Under the pieces are notes generated by a model. It was given only the letters and a program-made list of their open reading frames with translations, was not told where the DNA came from and ran no database searches. The position numbers and the translations under genes are program-made. DNA of 64,000 bases from Flavonifractor sp. An112 (GTDB lineage Bacteria > Bacillota > Clostridia > Oscillospirales > Oscillospiraceae), in the NCBI RefSeq assembly GCF_002161085.1, contig NZ_NFLU01000009.1, positions 1 through 64,000 on the forward strand, written 5' to 3'. Shown here piece after piece: positions 7,934 to 15,874 of this stretch. Every line of letters begins with the position of its first letter. Position 1 is the first letter of the stretch.

Positions 7934-8284
7934 TTATGCTCTCAAAATTTGCGCCATGGGTTTGCCTTTGGCCAACTCATCCACTAGCTTATCCAGATAC
8001 CGGATTTCCCGCATCAACGGGTCCTCGATTGCTTCCACCTGAATGCCGCATACCTTGCCGGTGATGAGGGTTCGATTGGGATTCATGGCCGGGGCATTTC
8101 GGAAGAAGTCCCCATAGCTGGTATCAGACTGCTCCAGGCGGGCAATGTCCTCGACGCTATATCCGGTGAGCCAGGTGGTCACCTGGTCCACCTCTTCCCG
8201 GGTACGACCCTTTTTCACTGCCTTGTTGATTAGAAGCGGATAGAGCTTGGCAAAGGACATCTGTGTCACATCGGTACGGGGCAT
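7934..8284 (-). CDS. DUF2200 family protein
   Basis: This 116-residue protein shows the DUF2200 signature: MSFAKLYPLLINKAVKKGRT, EEVDQVTTWLTGY at about 30-42, then a GDFFRNAP / NPNRTLITGKVCG segment, and a final helix rich in basic and acidic residues (MREIRYLDKLVDELAKGK). The family has no established function. The correct start is the ATG at 8284 with GGGAGG upstream; upstream open frame to 8626 belongs to the shadow of the macro gene. It begins 4 bp after the macro gene stop, so the two are co-transcribed. Confidence 0.82.
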   Translation of the reverse strand: MPRTDVTQMSFAKLYPLLINKAVKKGRTREEVDQVTTWLTGYSVEDIARLEQSDTSYGDFFRNAPAMNPNRTLITGKVCGIQVEAIEDPLMREIRYLDKLVDELAKGKPMAQILRA

Positions 8285-8288
8285 GGTA

Positions 8289-9404
8289 TTAACCTCCCAG
8301 CAGGCTCTGATCAAAGGCGAAGAGAGCCTCGTTGATCTCAAAGATGTTGTAGTTTTGGTGGGCGATGAAATACTCCACGATGATGTCGAACTTACTGGCG
8401 TGGGAGAAGGCAAAGCCTGCCTTTCCCAGCATCTCACGGGCCTCCTGCAGAGGCAGCTCCAGGGCCACGGCGAAGGCCATAGCGGTGGGCTTAGAGGGCT
8501 TGTAGTGGACGTCCGAGCGGATCTTGGAGAAGAGTTTTCGGTCAATGTTGGCCTTTTTATAGCACTGGGCGTCGGTGAGACCACGCTCATCGATCTTCCG
8601 CAGCAGCATCTGAGAAAAGCTTTCATCCAGTTGACTGAGGGCCTCGTCCAGACTGATGGTCAACGATGTGGGGGGCAATGGTGCTGCTGTAGGGGTCAGT
8701 GGTGTTCCTGGAATAGACTCCCACATTGACGTTGTTAAAAAACGCTCATCCGGCTGGCTCAGGTTTTCGTCCGACCAATGCGCTGCCTTTGCAGGAGTCC
8801 ACGGTACTTCTGTCATGGAAGGGGCGTTAAAGCCCGCGGAACGGCGGCGCTGCTCTTCCAGACTGTCGGTATGTTCGGACACATAGTGGTCGTCGATATA
8901 GGCGGCAATATCGGCAAAGAGCTTTCCGCCGATGGTGTAGGTGGCTCGGTCGAAGATCACCAGATAGACGGTCATATCGTGGGAGAGCAGGAAGTCTCCG
9001 ATGGTGTCCACCGCCACCTTCAGAGCCTGGTCCTTGGGGTAGCCGTATGCCCCGGAGGAGATAAGGGGAAAGGCCACCGTTTCGCACTTGTTGGCGAAGG
9101 CCAGCTCCAGGGAGGAACGGTAGGCGGAAATGAGAAGCTCCCTCTCGCCGCAACTTCCACCCTGCCAGACAGGGCCGACGGTGTGGATTACAAACTTGGC
9201 GGGCAGGCGGTAACCCTTCGTGATCTTGGCCTGTCCTGTTTTGCAGCCGCCCAAGGTACGGCATTCCTTCAAAAGATCCGGCCCGGCGGCGCGGTGAATG
9301 GCGCCATCCACACCCCCGCCTCCCAGAAGGCTCTCTTTAGCGGCGTTGACGATGGCGTCCACCTTCATGGTGGTGATATCATTTCGAACGATGTGCAGGG
9401 GCAT
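8289..9404 (-). CDS. Macro domain protein with C-terminal helical domain
   Basis: This 371-residue protein starts with a macro domain (about 1-175): [26 protein letters not shown] is the ADP-ribose-binding loop and SSGAYGYPK the second loop, as in O-acetyl-ADP-ribose deacetylases. A proline/serine-rich linker (about 190-250) leads to a C-terminal domain (about 255-370: [29 protein letters not shown]), which looks like a conserved helix-turn-helix-like module often attached to such macro domains in Firmicutes. It likely removes or senses ADP-ribose; the role of the C-terminal domain is unknown. GGAGGTG precedes the ATG. It heads a leftward operon with DUF2200. Confidence 0.85.
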   Translation of the reverse strand: MPLHIVRNDITTMKVDAIVNAAKESLLGGGGVDGAIHRAAGPDLLKECRTLGGCKTGQAKITKGYRLPAKFVIHTVGPVWQGGSCGERELLISAYRSSLELAFANKCETVAFPLISSGAYGYPKDQALKVAVDTIGDFLLSHDMTVYLVIFDRATYTIGGKLFADIAAYIDDHYVSEHTDSLEEQRRRSAGFNAPSMTEVPWTPAKAAHWSDENLSQPDERFLTTSMWESIPGTPLTPTAAPLPPTSLTISLDEALSQLDESFSQMLLRKIDERGLTDAQCYKKANIDRKLFSKIRSDVHYKPSKPTAMAFAVALELPLQEAREMLGKAGFAFSHASKFDIIVEYFIAHQNYNIFEINEALFAFDQSLLGG

Positions 9405-9431
9405 GAGAACACCTCCTCATTGATTGGTTTT

Positions 9432-9460
9432 ATGATACCATGAACTGGTCGTTCTGACAA
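9432..9460 (-). promoter_or_regulatory. Promoter of macro-DUF2200 operon
   Basis: On the minus strand TTGTCA (9460-9455) and TATCAT (9437-9432) are 17 bp apart, 28 bp upstream of the macro gene start. Confidence 0.55.
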
Positions 9461-9548
9461 GGAACGGACATTTGCCCGCCTAAAAACCTATTGGAAGTCT
9501 TAGCTATTTCGATTTGTAGAGAGACCGCAGCATCCGGCCCCAAAATAC

Positions 9549-9588
9549 TTGACAAAAGAGAATAAAACACTATAATGAACGATGTTCA
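9549..9588 (+). promoter_or_regulatory. tetR promoter with operator O1
   Basis: TTGACA (9549-9554) and TATAAT (9571-9576) are 16 bp apart. The palindrome TGAAC-GAT-GTTCA (9576-9588) begins in the last base of the -10 box and covers the transcription start, a classic repression position. The same TGAAC-N3-GTTCA half-sites recur at 10201-10213 after the tetR gene. Confidence 0.75.
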
Positions 9589-9603
9589 TATTGAGGTGAT
9601 AGG

Positions 9604-10161
9604 ATGAATACCGTAGTTACATCCAAAGAGGAGATCCTGAAGACCAGCCGTGAGCTCATCCAGCAAGCGGGGTGGTCTGCGGTCAATATTCGCTCAGTGG
9701 CGGCCGCCTGCGGTGTGTCGGTTGGTTCCATCTACAACTATTTTGATTCCAAAGCTGCTCTGATGGGTGCCACAGTGGAGAGCGTCTGGTGTGAGATCTT
9801 CCGCCGCCCGGAGGATGAGGCAGTATTTCAGGATACCCAAGCCTGCATTATCTGGCTGTACCAACGAATGAAGTACGGCTGTAAGCGGTATCCCGGATTT
9901 TTCAATCTTCACTCTCTGGGGTTCATGGGGGAGGACAAATCCGATGGAAAACGGCGGATGCAGCAGACCTGGCAGCATATTTTGGATAGCCTGCATTCTG
10001 TCTTGCTGCGGGATGCCAGAGTCCGGCTAGATGCCTTTACCGAAGCATTTACAGCGGAAAAATTTTCTGATCTCCTGTTTTCGCTGATGCTGTCTGCGTT
10101 GCTGCGGCGGGATTATGATCCCTCGGTTGTATTGGAGATCGTCCGCAGGACCCTCTATTAA
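9604..10161 (+). CDS. TetR/AcrR family transcriptional regulator
   Basis: This 185-residue repressor has the N-terminal TetR helix-turn-helix (about 8-54: LKTSRELIQQAGWSAVNIRSVAAA, then GVSVGSIYNYFDSK) and a divergent helical ligand domain. It starts at the ATG at 9604 with GAGGTGATAGG upstream. The matching palindromes before this gene and before the two downstream membrane-protein genes make it their probable repressor as well as its own. The inducing ligand is unknown. Confidence 0.88.
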   Translation: MNTVVTSKEEILKTSRELIQQAGWSAVNIRSVAAACGVSVGSIYNYFDSKAALMGATVESVWCEIFRRPEDEAVFQDTQACIIWLYQRMKYGCKRYPGFFNLHSLGFMGEDKSDGKRRMQQTWQHILDSLHSVLLRDARVRLDAFTEAFTAEKFSDLLFSLMLSALLRRDYDPSVVLEIVRRTLY

Positions 10162-10187
10162 AATTCCCACAACTCTGTGGGAATTTT
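10160..10187 (+). terminator. Terminator/attenuator after tetR
   Basis: AAAATTCCCACA (10160-10171) pairs with TGTGGGAATTTT (10176-10187), a perfect 12-bp stem with loop ACTC ending in Ts. It starts inside the tetR stop codon and lies only 40 bp before the next gene. Confidence 0.75.
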
Positions 10188-10200
10188 GTATCCCGGAAAT

Positions 10201-10213
10201 TGAACATTGTTCA
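10201..10213 (+). promoter_or_regulatory. TetR operator O2
   Basis: TGAAC-ATT-GTTCA, the same 13-bp palindrome as O1, lies between the tetR terminator and the ribosome binding site (GGAGGAGG at 10217-10224) of the membrane-protein gene. No clear -10/-35 pair fits in the 40 bp available, so it may act on a read-through transcript or a promoter I do not recognise. Confidence 0.65.
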
Positions 10214-10226
10214 TTAGGAGGAGGCA

Positions 10227-10718
10227 ATGATGAAAGTAAAACGGAATACGCTGCTGCTTCTGGCCTGTTTGGTGTGGAGCGCGGCGGGATTCAATATCCT
10301 TCGGATCGGCGTAATGGCCTATCCGACCTATGTTACGGTGCTGAACGCGCTGTTGTCGGTACTGGTGTTTGCCGTATTTCAGTATTTTATTTTTGGAAGG
10401 CTGGTCAAAAAGCACACTGCCCGGATTGCCGCCTATTTGGAGGAACGGCACTTTTTCCTCAAATTTTTTGACGGAAAAGCTTTTGTTATCATGGCGGTTA
10501 TGATGACCGGGGGCATTGGCCTCCGAGTGAGCGGGCTGGCGCCGGAGCGGTTTATTGCCGTATTTTATACGGGCCTGGGCGCTGCACTGCTACTGGCAGG
10601 ATTGCTGTTTGGCAGAAACTTTATCAAGGCGACCATTGCAGCAGGCGCCGTCCAAAACAAAATGGAACAAGAAGGAGAATATGAAACGGGAATGCAAATA
10701 AGGAGAGGAACTATATGA
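10227..10718 (+). CDS. Small integral membrane protein, unknown family
   Basis: This 163-residue protein has four probable membrane helices at about 8-29, 36-57, 85-104 and 108-130, with basic loops and a charged C-terminal tail. No catalytic motif is visible. Two adjacent ATGs (10227, 10230) follow GGAGGAGG. Its stop overlaps the DUF2871 start by 4 bp, and both lie behind the second TetR operator, so they are likely a TetR-controlled two-component membrane unit. I do not recognise the family. Confidence 0.7.
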   Translation: MMKVKRNTLLLLACLVWSAAGFNILRIGVMAYPTYVTVLNALLSVLVFAVFQYFIFGRLVKKHTARIAAYLEERHFFLKFFDGKAFVIMAVMMTGGIGLRVSGLAPERFIAVFYTGLGAALLLAGLLFGRNFIKATIAAGAVQNKMEQEGEYETGMQIRRGTI

Positions 10719-11125
10719 AACGCTATGCGAATACCGCGCTGCTGTACGCCATCCTGGCCATGGCGGGCGGCGTGTTTTATCGGGAGTTTACAAAATTCAA
10801 CGGCTTTACGGCTAAGACCACGCTCTCTGTGGTGCATACCCATTATTTTCTGCTGGGTATGGTGTTCTTCCTGTTGATTCTTGTGCTGGAAAAGGCTTTT
10901 TCCTTCACAGGCGCAAAGACCGGACGGGTGCTGGCACTCTATCATGTGGGCCTGAACCTGACCGCCGTGATGCTGGTGGCGCGGGGAGTGCCCCAGGTGC
11001 TGGGGACCTCGCTGTCCGCTGGTATGAATGCGGCTATCTCCGGTATAGCTGGAATTGGGCATATCCTGCTTGGAGTCAGTCTGATTTTGATGCTGCTGCA
11101 GATCAAGCGCAGCGTAACGAAATAA
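10715..11125 (+). CDS. DUF2871 family membrane protein
   Basis: This 136-residue protein has four membrane helices. The signature of DUF2871 is visible: AMAGGVFYREFTKFNGFT near the start, VVHTHYFLLGMVFF with conserved His residues (about 40-54), then LYHVGLNLT with another His (about 79-87) and GIGHILLG near the C-terminus. The conserved His pattern in membrane helices is reminiscent of haem- or metal-binding proteins, but no function has been assigned. It is translationally coupled to the preceding membrane protein. Confidence 0.8.
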   Translation: MKRYANTALLYAILAMAGGVFYREFTKFNGFTAKTTLSVVHTHYFLLGMVFFLLILVLEKAFSFTGAKTGRVLALYHVGLNLTAVMLVARGVPQVLGTSLSAGMNAAISGIAGIGHILLGVSLILMLLQIKRSVTK

Positions 11126-11127
11126 GA

Positions 11128-11176
11128 CAGAAGAACGGGGTTGGTACTGCATTGCAGTATCAACCCCGTTCTTCTG
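11128..11176. terminator. Long hairpin terminator
   Basis: CAGAAGAACGGGGTTG (11128-11143) pairs with CAACCCCGTTCTTCTG (11161-11176), and an inner TACTGC/GCAGTA stem makes it almost continuous. It ends in TTTAT. Confidence 0.85.
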
Positions 11177-11205
11177 TTTATCTTGGCGGACGATCATCCT
11201 GCCTA

Positions 11206-11246
11206 TTGACATGGAGTTACAATTGGCATACACTTAACGAAGTTAA
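11206..11246 (+). promoter_or_regulatory. marR promoter with operator
   Basis: TTGACA (11206-11211) and TACACT (11229-11234) are 17 bp apart. The palindrome TTAAC-GAA-GTTAA (11234-11246) directly follows the -10 box and covers the expected start of transcription, fitting autorepression by the MarR protein. Confidence 0.7.
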
Positions 11247-11268
11247 ATAAATGGGAGATTGTACGATT

Positions 11269-11715
11269 ATGGAATGGACAGATATGGTGCATTATCAGCA
11301 GCAGCTCCAAAAGGTCATGCGTTCGCTCCTTCCACTACGGAAATCCGTGCTTACCGCCAGCGAATGTGAACTTTTGGCTCATCTCTATCTGAAGCCGGAA
11401 CAGAACACGCCAGTTTTACTCAGCCAAAACAGCGGCATGAAAATTGAGGCGGTCAGCCGGTGTCTGAAATCGCTCCATGAGAAAAACTGCATACGCAAGC
11501 AGCGGAAGGAAACAGACGAGCGGAGTTATCAGATTTTTATCACGGAAACCGGTCTTGCAGAATTGAAAAGGGGATACGAGAGTATTCTGCAGCCCTTCTA
11601 TGATTTATGGCGCAGCTCCAGCCAGGATTTTGAGGCGTTTGTGTATTATGCGGACCGACTTGCCGTGCAGATTGAGAAAGGACAGGAAAAGCCCCATGAC
11701 CATGAAGTTTTATGA
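11269..11715 (+). CDS. MarR family transcriptional regulator
   Basis: This 148-residue winged-helix protein has the MarR core: ASECELLAHLYL, a recognition helix region (MKIEAVSRCLKSLHEKNCIRKQRKETDERS) with the basic wing DER, and ITETGLAELKRGYE. The start is the ATG at 11269; an ATG at 11251 lies only about 10 bp after the promoter start and has no ribosome binding site. Its stop overlaps the exporter start by 20 bp, so it probably represses its own operon until an aromatic or toxic ligand binds. Confidence 0.82.
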   Translation: MEWTDMVHYQQQLQKVMRSLLPLRKSVLTASECELLAHLYLKPEQNTPVLLSQNSGMKIEAVSRCLKSLHEKNCIRKQRKETDERSYQIFITETGLAELKRGYESILQPFYDLWRSSSQDFEAFVYYADRLAVQIEKGQEKPHDHEVL

Positions 11716-12766
11716 CGCGCTGCAGATGGACCCCTCCGTGCTGAAGCGGAAGATTGCAGCCTGTGAAGTAAAACGGGAGAAAACCTATTACTGGGTTGCG
11801 ATAGCGGTTCGGTCTGTTTTGATCGTGGCTTTTGCCATTGTGTTTATCAGTTTGCTATCCGCTGTGTTCGGAAGCGACAACACCCCTCTGGCAGTGGCAC
11901 TGTTCTGCATGATGCTTGGGATTCGCTTTGTCAATTTTGAATATTGCATCGGAGATTCTCTGATTACCCTGGCAGCGGTGCTGGCTATTCTGGTTCTGGT
12001 TCCCAGTGCGGCGGCGGTGGTTCCGCCGGTTCTGTTGATTCCGCTGCACTTTGCGGGCTTTTTTGCCATTCTCTGCATGACCACCCAACGGCCTGAAATG
12101 GGTAACGGCGGCCTGTACAGCTTTGCCTACATCTATCTGACAGGCAATCCCGTCGTGGGAGAGGCGCTGGTTCGCCGCGGACTGTTGGCCTTGGTGGGTT
12201 ATCTCATCTGCGGCGCCATCCTGTTTGCCAAGCACCGGGATCAGCATAAGACGACGCGTTTTCACCATGTCATGCGGAAGTTTGATCTTGCTGTGCCGGT
12301 TTATCTGTGGCAGTTTCGCATGGCCCTTGGCGTGAGTCTGGTGCTGACTGCGGGACAGGTGTTTGGCGCAGAGCGGTTCATGTGGATGGGATTTGCCTGT
12401 GCGTCGCTGCTATCGGAATATCCTTACTCCGGCAATACGGTTACCCGCTTCTGGCAGAGAATTGTGGGGGCTGTGGCGGGCTCCTGTGCGTTTTTTGTGG
12501 TTTATCTGGTGACGCCGGAAGCGCTTCACCCGTTAATGGGCCCCTTGGGAGGACTGTGTCTGGGCTTTTGCACCGATTATCGGTATAAAACGGCGATGAA
12601 CTGTTTTGGTGCGCTGATGTTGGGGACCGGGATCTACGGACTCCAGGGAGCGGTGATCCTTCGTATTGTAGGTACCATCTTGGGTGTGACCTTCGGCCTG
12701 GTATTTGCGTTTATCTTCCATCGCCTGGCGGCGGCAAGATTTCTGACAGTACCGGAAAGAGAATAA
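11696..12766 (+). CDS. FUSC family transporter (aromatic acid exporter-like)
   Basis: This 356-residue membrane protein has two blocks of about five to six helices separated by a hydrophilic middle (AKHRDQHKTTRFHHVMRKFDL). The second block, starting FRMALGVSLVLTAGQVFG and containing YPYSGNTVTRFWQRIVGAVAG, is the FUSC/YccS signature region. Such proteins export aromatic acids or fusaric-acid-like compounds. The ATG at 11696 has AGGA 8 bp upstream and lies within the 3' end of marR, a typical regulator-efflux pair. Confidence 0.8.
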   Translation: MTMKFYDALQMDPSVLKRKIAACEVKREKTYYWVAIAVRSVLIVAFAIVFISLLSAVFGSDNTPLAVALFCMMLGIRFVNFEYCIGDSLITLAAVLAILVLVPSAAAVVPPVLLIPLHFAGFFAILCMTTQRPEMGNGGLYSFAYIYLTGNPVVGEALVRRGLLALVGYLICGAILFAKHRDQHKTTRFHHVMRKFDLAVPVYLWQFRMALGVSLVLTAGQVFGAERFMWMGFACASLLSEYPYSGNTVTRFWQRIVGAVAGSCAFFVVYLVTPEALHPLMGPLGGLCLGFCTDYRYKTAMNCFGALMLGTGIYGLQGAVILRIVGTILGVTFGLVFAFIFHRLAAARFLTVPERE

Positions 12767-12971
12767 GAAAACAGAAAAGGGGGCGGGCGACTGAAAGCTT
12801 TTTCGGGTGCCTGCTCCTTTAGTCCGTTCAAGCGGATGTTGCAGATCAGTATGTGTAGAACGCATGACAACAATTTGTGTGCAGTTTTGTTGGGGAACGG
12901 CTTTTTCTGTTCCTTTTGCCGTGCTATACTGTTTATAGAAATCTTTGTATGGACGGAAGGGAGCGGATAAT

Positions 12972-14360
12972 ATGCCTATGCTGGGTGCAATCCTGACCCC
13001 ACATCCTCCGGTGCTGCTGCCTGAAGTGGGCAGGGGCCGGGAGTGTGAGATCAATGCCACCGGTCAGGCCATGCGTGCCGCCGCTGCAGAGGTGGCGCGG
13101 TGGAAGCCGGATGTGCTCATTGTAGCCTCACCACACACGGTTTTGTACGGAAATTATTTCCACATTGCCCCTGGAGCGGGTGCTGCGGGCGATATGTCTG
13201 CTTTTGGCGCCCCGCAGGTGCGCATTGAGGTAGAGTACGACGGGCCGCTGCGGGATGAAATTGTGCGTCGAGCCCGGGAAAAAGGTCTGGAGGCTGGCAC
13301 CCTGGGCCAGCGTAACCCCGCTCTGGACCATGGAGCATTGATTCCTCTTGTTTTTCTCCGCAAAGCGGGCGTGGATTGCCCCATCATACGGATGGGCCTT
13401 TCCGGCTTCTCTCCGCTGGAGCACTACCGACTGGGACAGTGCGTGGCCGAGGCGGCAGAGGCATTGGGCCGCCGGGCCGTGTTTGTGGCCAGCGGCGATC
13501 TCTCTCATAAACTGAAATCTAACGGCCCCTATGGATTTGCGCCGGAGGGACCGGTCTTTGACCGGCGGGTGACAGAGACTATGGCGTCGGGGGATTTTCT
13601 GCAATTTCTCACCATGGACGCAGATCTTTGCCAGCGGGCGGCTGAATGCGGCCTGCGTGCCTTCCAGATGATGTCTGGAGCCTTGGATGGGCTGGCGGTG
13701 GAGCCCCGGCTTTTGAGTCATGAGGGTACTTTCGGGGTGGGATACGCGGTGGCGTTGTTTCCGGTCACCGGACGGGACGATGGCCGCCGGTATGCGGCCG
13801 CTTTCCAGCAGGTCAGGCAGGCCCAGCTGGAGGAGAGACGTGCTAAAGAGGACCCCTGGGTAAGGCTGGCCAGGTTGTCGCTGGAGACTTATGTGCGGAC
13901 CGGGGATCCTCTGGGGCAGCTGCCTGCGGGATTGCCCCAGGAATTGACCAGTCAGGCGGCAGGAGCCTTTGTATCCCTCCATAAGGACGGACGGCTCCGT
14001 GGCTGCATCGGTACCATTGCGCCAACCCAGAGAAATGTGGCCTGGGAGATCATACAAAACGCCATTTCCGCCGGGATCCGAGATCCGCGGTTCCCGGCGG
14101 TGCGGGCCCGGGAGCTGGATGAGCTGGAGTACAGCGTGGATGTGTTGGGGGAGCCGGAAACTGTGGATTCCCCCGATCAGTTGGACCCCAGACAATATGG
14201 AGTCATTGTCAGCTGCGGGCAGCGGCGGGGACTGCTGCTGCCTGACCTGGAAGGTGTGGACACAGTGGCGCAGCAGCTGGATATTGCCCGGCAAAAGGGC
14301 GGGATCGGCGCGGAGGATCCGTATCAGATCCAGCGATTTCAGGTGGTGCGGCACCGATGA
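12972..14360 (+). CDS. amrA: AmmeMemoRadiSam protein: MEMO-like extradiol domain fused to AMMECR1
   Basis: This 462-residue protein joins two parts of the AmmeMemoRadiSam system. Residues about 1-265 are a class III extradiol dioxygenase/MEMO-like domain (GAILTPHPPVLLPEV, VIVASPHT, ASGDLSHKL, SHEGTFGVGYAVALF). Residues about 290-460 are the AMMECR1 domain (GAFVSLHKDGRLRGCIGTI, SAGIRDPRFPAV). GGGAG precedes the ATG. It overlaps the radical SAM gene by 4 bp. The system is widespread in anaerobes and thought to modify a small molecule or protein; its product is not settled. Confidence 0.88.
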   Translation: MPMLGAILTPHPPVLLPEVGRGRECEINATGQAMRAAAAEVARWKPDVLIVASPHTVLYGNYFHIAPGAGAAGDMSAFGAPQVRIEVEYDGPLRDEIVRRAREKGLEAGTLGQRNPALDHGALIPLVFLRKAGVDCPIIRMGLSGFSPLEHYRLGQCVAEAAEALGRRAVFVASGDLSHKLKSNGPYGFAPEGPVFDRRVTETMASGDFLQFLTMDADLCQRAAECGLRAFQMMSGALDGLAVEPRLLSHEGTFGVGYAVALFPVTGRDDGRRYAAAFQQVRQAQLEERRAKEDPWVRLARLSLETYVRTGDPLGQLPAGLPQELTSQAAGAFVSLHKDGRLRGCIGTIAPTQRNVAWEIIQNAISAGIRDPRFPAVRARELDELEYSVDVLGEPETVDSPDQLDPRQYGVIVSCGQRRGLLLPDLEGVDTVAQQLDIARQKGGIGAEDPYQIQRFQVVRHR

Positions 14361-15181
14361 GCATCTCGTGTGAATTGTGTTTTCACCGCTGCCAATTAGC
14401 GGAGGGACAGACCGGGCTGTGCAGGGCCAGAGGCAACCGGGGCGGACGGATTGTCCCGCTCAATTATGGCAAGCTGACTGCGCTGGCCCTGGACCCCATT
14501 GAGAAAAAGCCGCTGCGCCGGTTTCATCCAGGCAGTATGGTACTGTCGGTGGGCAGCTTTGGCTGTAATCTGAGCTGTTCCTTCTGTCAGAATATTGAGA
14601 TCGCTGGAGCAGGGGAGACATTCCCAACCAGGGATTGCACACCGGAAGAACTGGTACGGGAGGCTGTACGTTTGGCCAGCCGGGGCAATATCGGTGTGGC
14701 CTATACCTATAATGAGCCGCTGGTTGGCTATGAGTATGTGCGGGACTGCGCCGCGCTGGTACACCAGGCCGGGATGCTCAACGTGCTGGTGACCAATGGT
14801 ACCATTGCAGAGGACTGGTGGCGGAAGCTGCTGCCGCTGATCGACGCGGTAAACATTGATTTGAAGGGCTTTACCGAACGATGGTACCGTGCTCTGGGAG
14901 GAGATCTGGAGAGTGTGAAACGCTCCATCTCCCTGGCTGCCGGCCGCTGCCATTTGGAGGTCACCACGCTGATTGTGCCGGGAGAAAATGACACGGAGGA
15001 GGAGATCCGGGCCCTGTCCCGATGGCTCTCCTCGGTCGATTCCCACATTCCCCTGCACATCTCCCGCTTTTTCCCCCGCCATCGTATGGCGGACCGTCCA
15101 CCTACGCCGGTGGAGACGGTCTACCGCCTGGCAGATGTGGCACGGGAAGAACTGCATGATGTTTATACTGGCAACTGCTGA
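14357..15181 (+). CDS. amrS: AmmeMemoRadiSam radical SAM enzyme
   Basis: This 274-residue radical SAM enzyme carries the [4Fe-4S] motif CNLSCSFC (about 70-77, CxxxCxxC) and a preceding N-terminal Cys-rich stretch CELCFHRC (5-12) shared with the AmrS/pyruvate-formate-lyase-activase-like group. YTYNEPLVGYEY and NIDLKGFTERWY are further family blocks. It should cleave S-adenosylmethionine and act together with the AMMECR1-MEMO fusion encoded just upstream (4-bp overlap). Confidence 0.9.
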   Translation: MSISCELCFHRCQLAEGQTGLCRARGNRGGRIVPLNYGKLTALALDPIEKKPLRRFHPGSMVLSVGSFGCNLSCSFCQNIEIAGAGETFPTRDCTPEELVREAVRLASRGNIGVAYTYNEPLVGYEYVRDCAALVHQAGMLNVLVTNGTIAEDWWRKLLPLIDAVNIDLKGFTERWYRALGGDLESVKRSISLAAGRCHLEVTTLIVPGENDTEEEIRALSRWLSSVDSHIPLHISRFFPRHRMADRPPTPVETVYRLADVAREELHDVYTGNC

Positions 15182-15207
15182 AAATCATCAAACAGGAGGT
15201 ATCTTTT

Positions 15208-15768
15208 ATGCGTAAGAATTTTGGAGCAAAACCCTGGACCTACCCCCAGCCGGTCTTTATCCTGGCCACCTATGGCGAAGATGGCACGGCGGACGCCATG
15301 AATGCGGCCTGGGGCGGCATCAGCGAGGAGAAAGAATTGTCCATGTGTATCAGCGCCGGTCATAAGACCACCGCCAATATTCTGGCCCGGAAGGCTTTTA
15401 CGGTAAGCATGGCCACGGCAGAGCAGATGGTGGCCTGCGACTATGTGGGTATTGAGTCGGGCAATAACGTGGCCAATAAGCTGGAAAAAGCGGGCTGGCA
15501 TACCAGCAAAGCAGAATTTGTGGATGCGCCCCTCATTGATGAGCTGCCTATGGCTGTGGAGTGCCGCCTGGTCAGCTATGATCCGGAGAGCTGCCGTCTG
15601 GTAGGCGAGATCGTAAATGTCAGTGCTGATGAGTCGGTTTTGGGAGAGGACGGAAAGATCGATCCGGACAAGCTGCAGCCCATTATCTTTGACCCCATCC
15701 ACAATACCTACCGCAAGCTGGGTGAGAAGGTGGGCAACGCCTTCCGGGACGGGGCGCAGCTGAAGTAA
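15208..15768 (+). CDS. Flavin reductase family protein
   Basis: This 186-residue protein has the split-barrel FMN-binding fold of the flavin reductase/flavoredoxin family: FGAKPWTYPQPVFILATYGEDG, ADAMNAAWGG and AGHKTTANILARKAFTVSMAT, then a GNNVANKLEKAGWHTSKAEFVDAPLI block. It likely binds FMN and reduces it with NAD(P)H or carries electrons. CAGGAGGTAT lies 6-7 bp before the ATG. It sits 26 bp after the radical SAM gene and may be co-transcribed with it. Confidence 0.82.
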   Translation: MRKNFGAKPWTYPQPVFILATYGEDGTADAMNAAWGGISEEKELSMCISAGHKTTANILARKAFTVSMATAEQMVACDYVGIESGNNVANKLEKAGWHTSKAEFVDAPLIDELPMAVECRLVSYDPESCRLVGEIVNVSADESVLGEDGKIDPDKLQPIIFDPIHNTYRKLGEKVGNAFRDGAQLK

Positions 15769-15844
15769 TCGAAGGAGAATGATTGGCGCAACAGACCTGC
15801 AGTATCCTTGAATTTACAAACAAAGAAAGAACCAAGCAACAAAA

Positions 15845-15872
15845 TGGACGCCCGGCATCAGCCGGGCGTCCA
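15845..15872. terminator. Terminator between convergent genes
   Basis: TGGACGCCCGGC (15845-15856) and GCCGGGCGTCCA (15861-15872) form a 12-bp stem with loop ATCA. It serves the flavin reductase operon and the convergent lysR gene. Confidence 0.8.
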
Positions 15873-15874
15873 AG

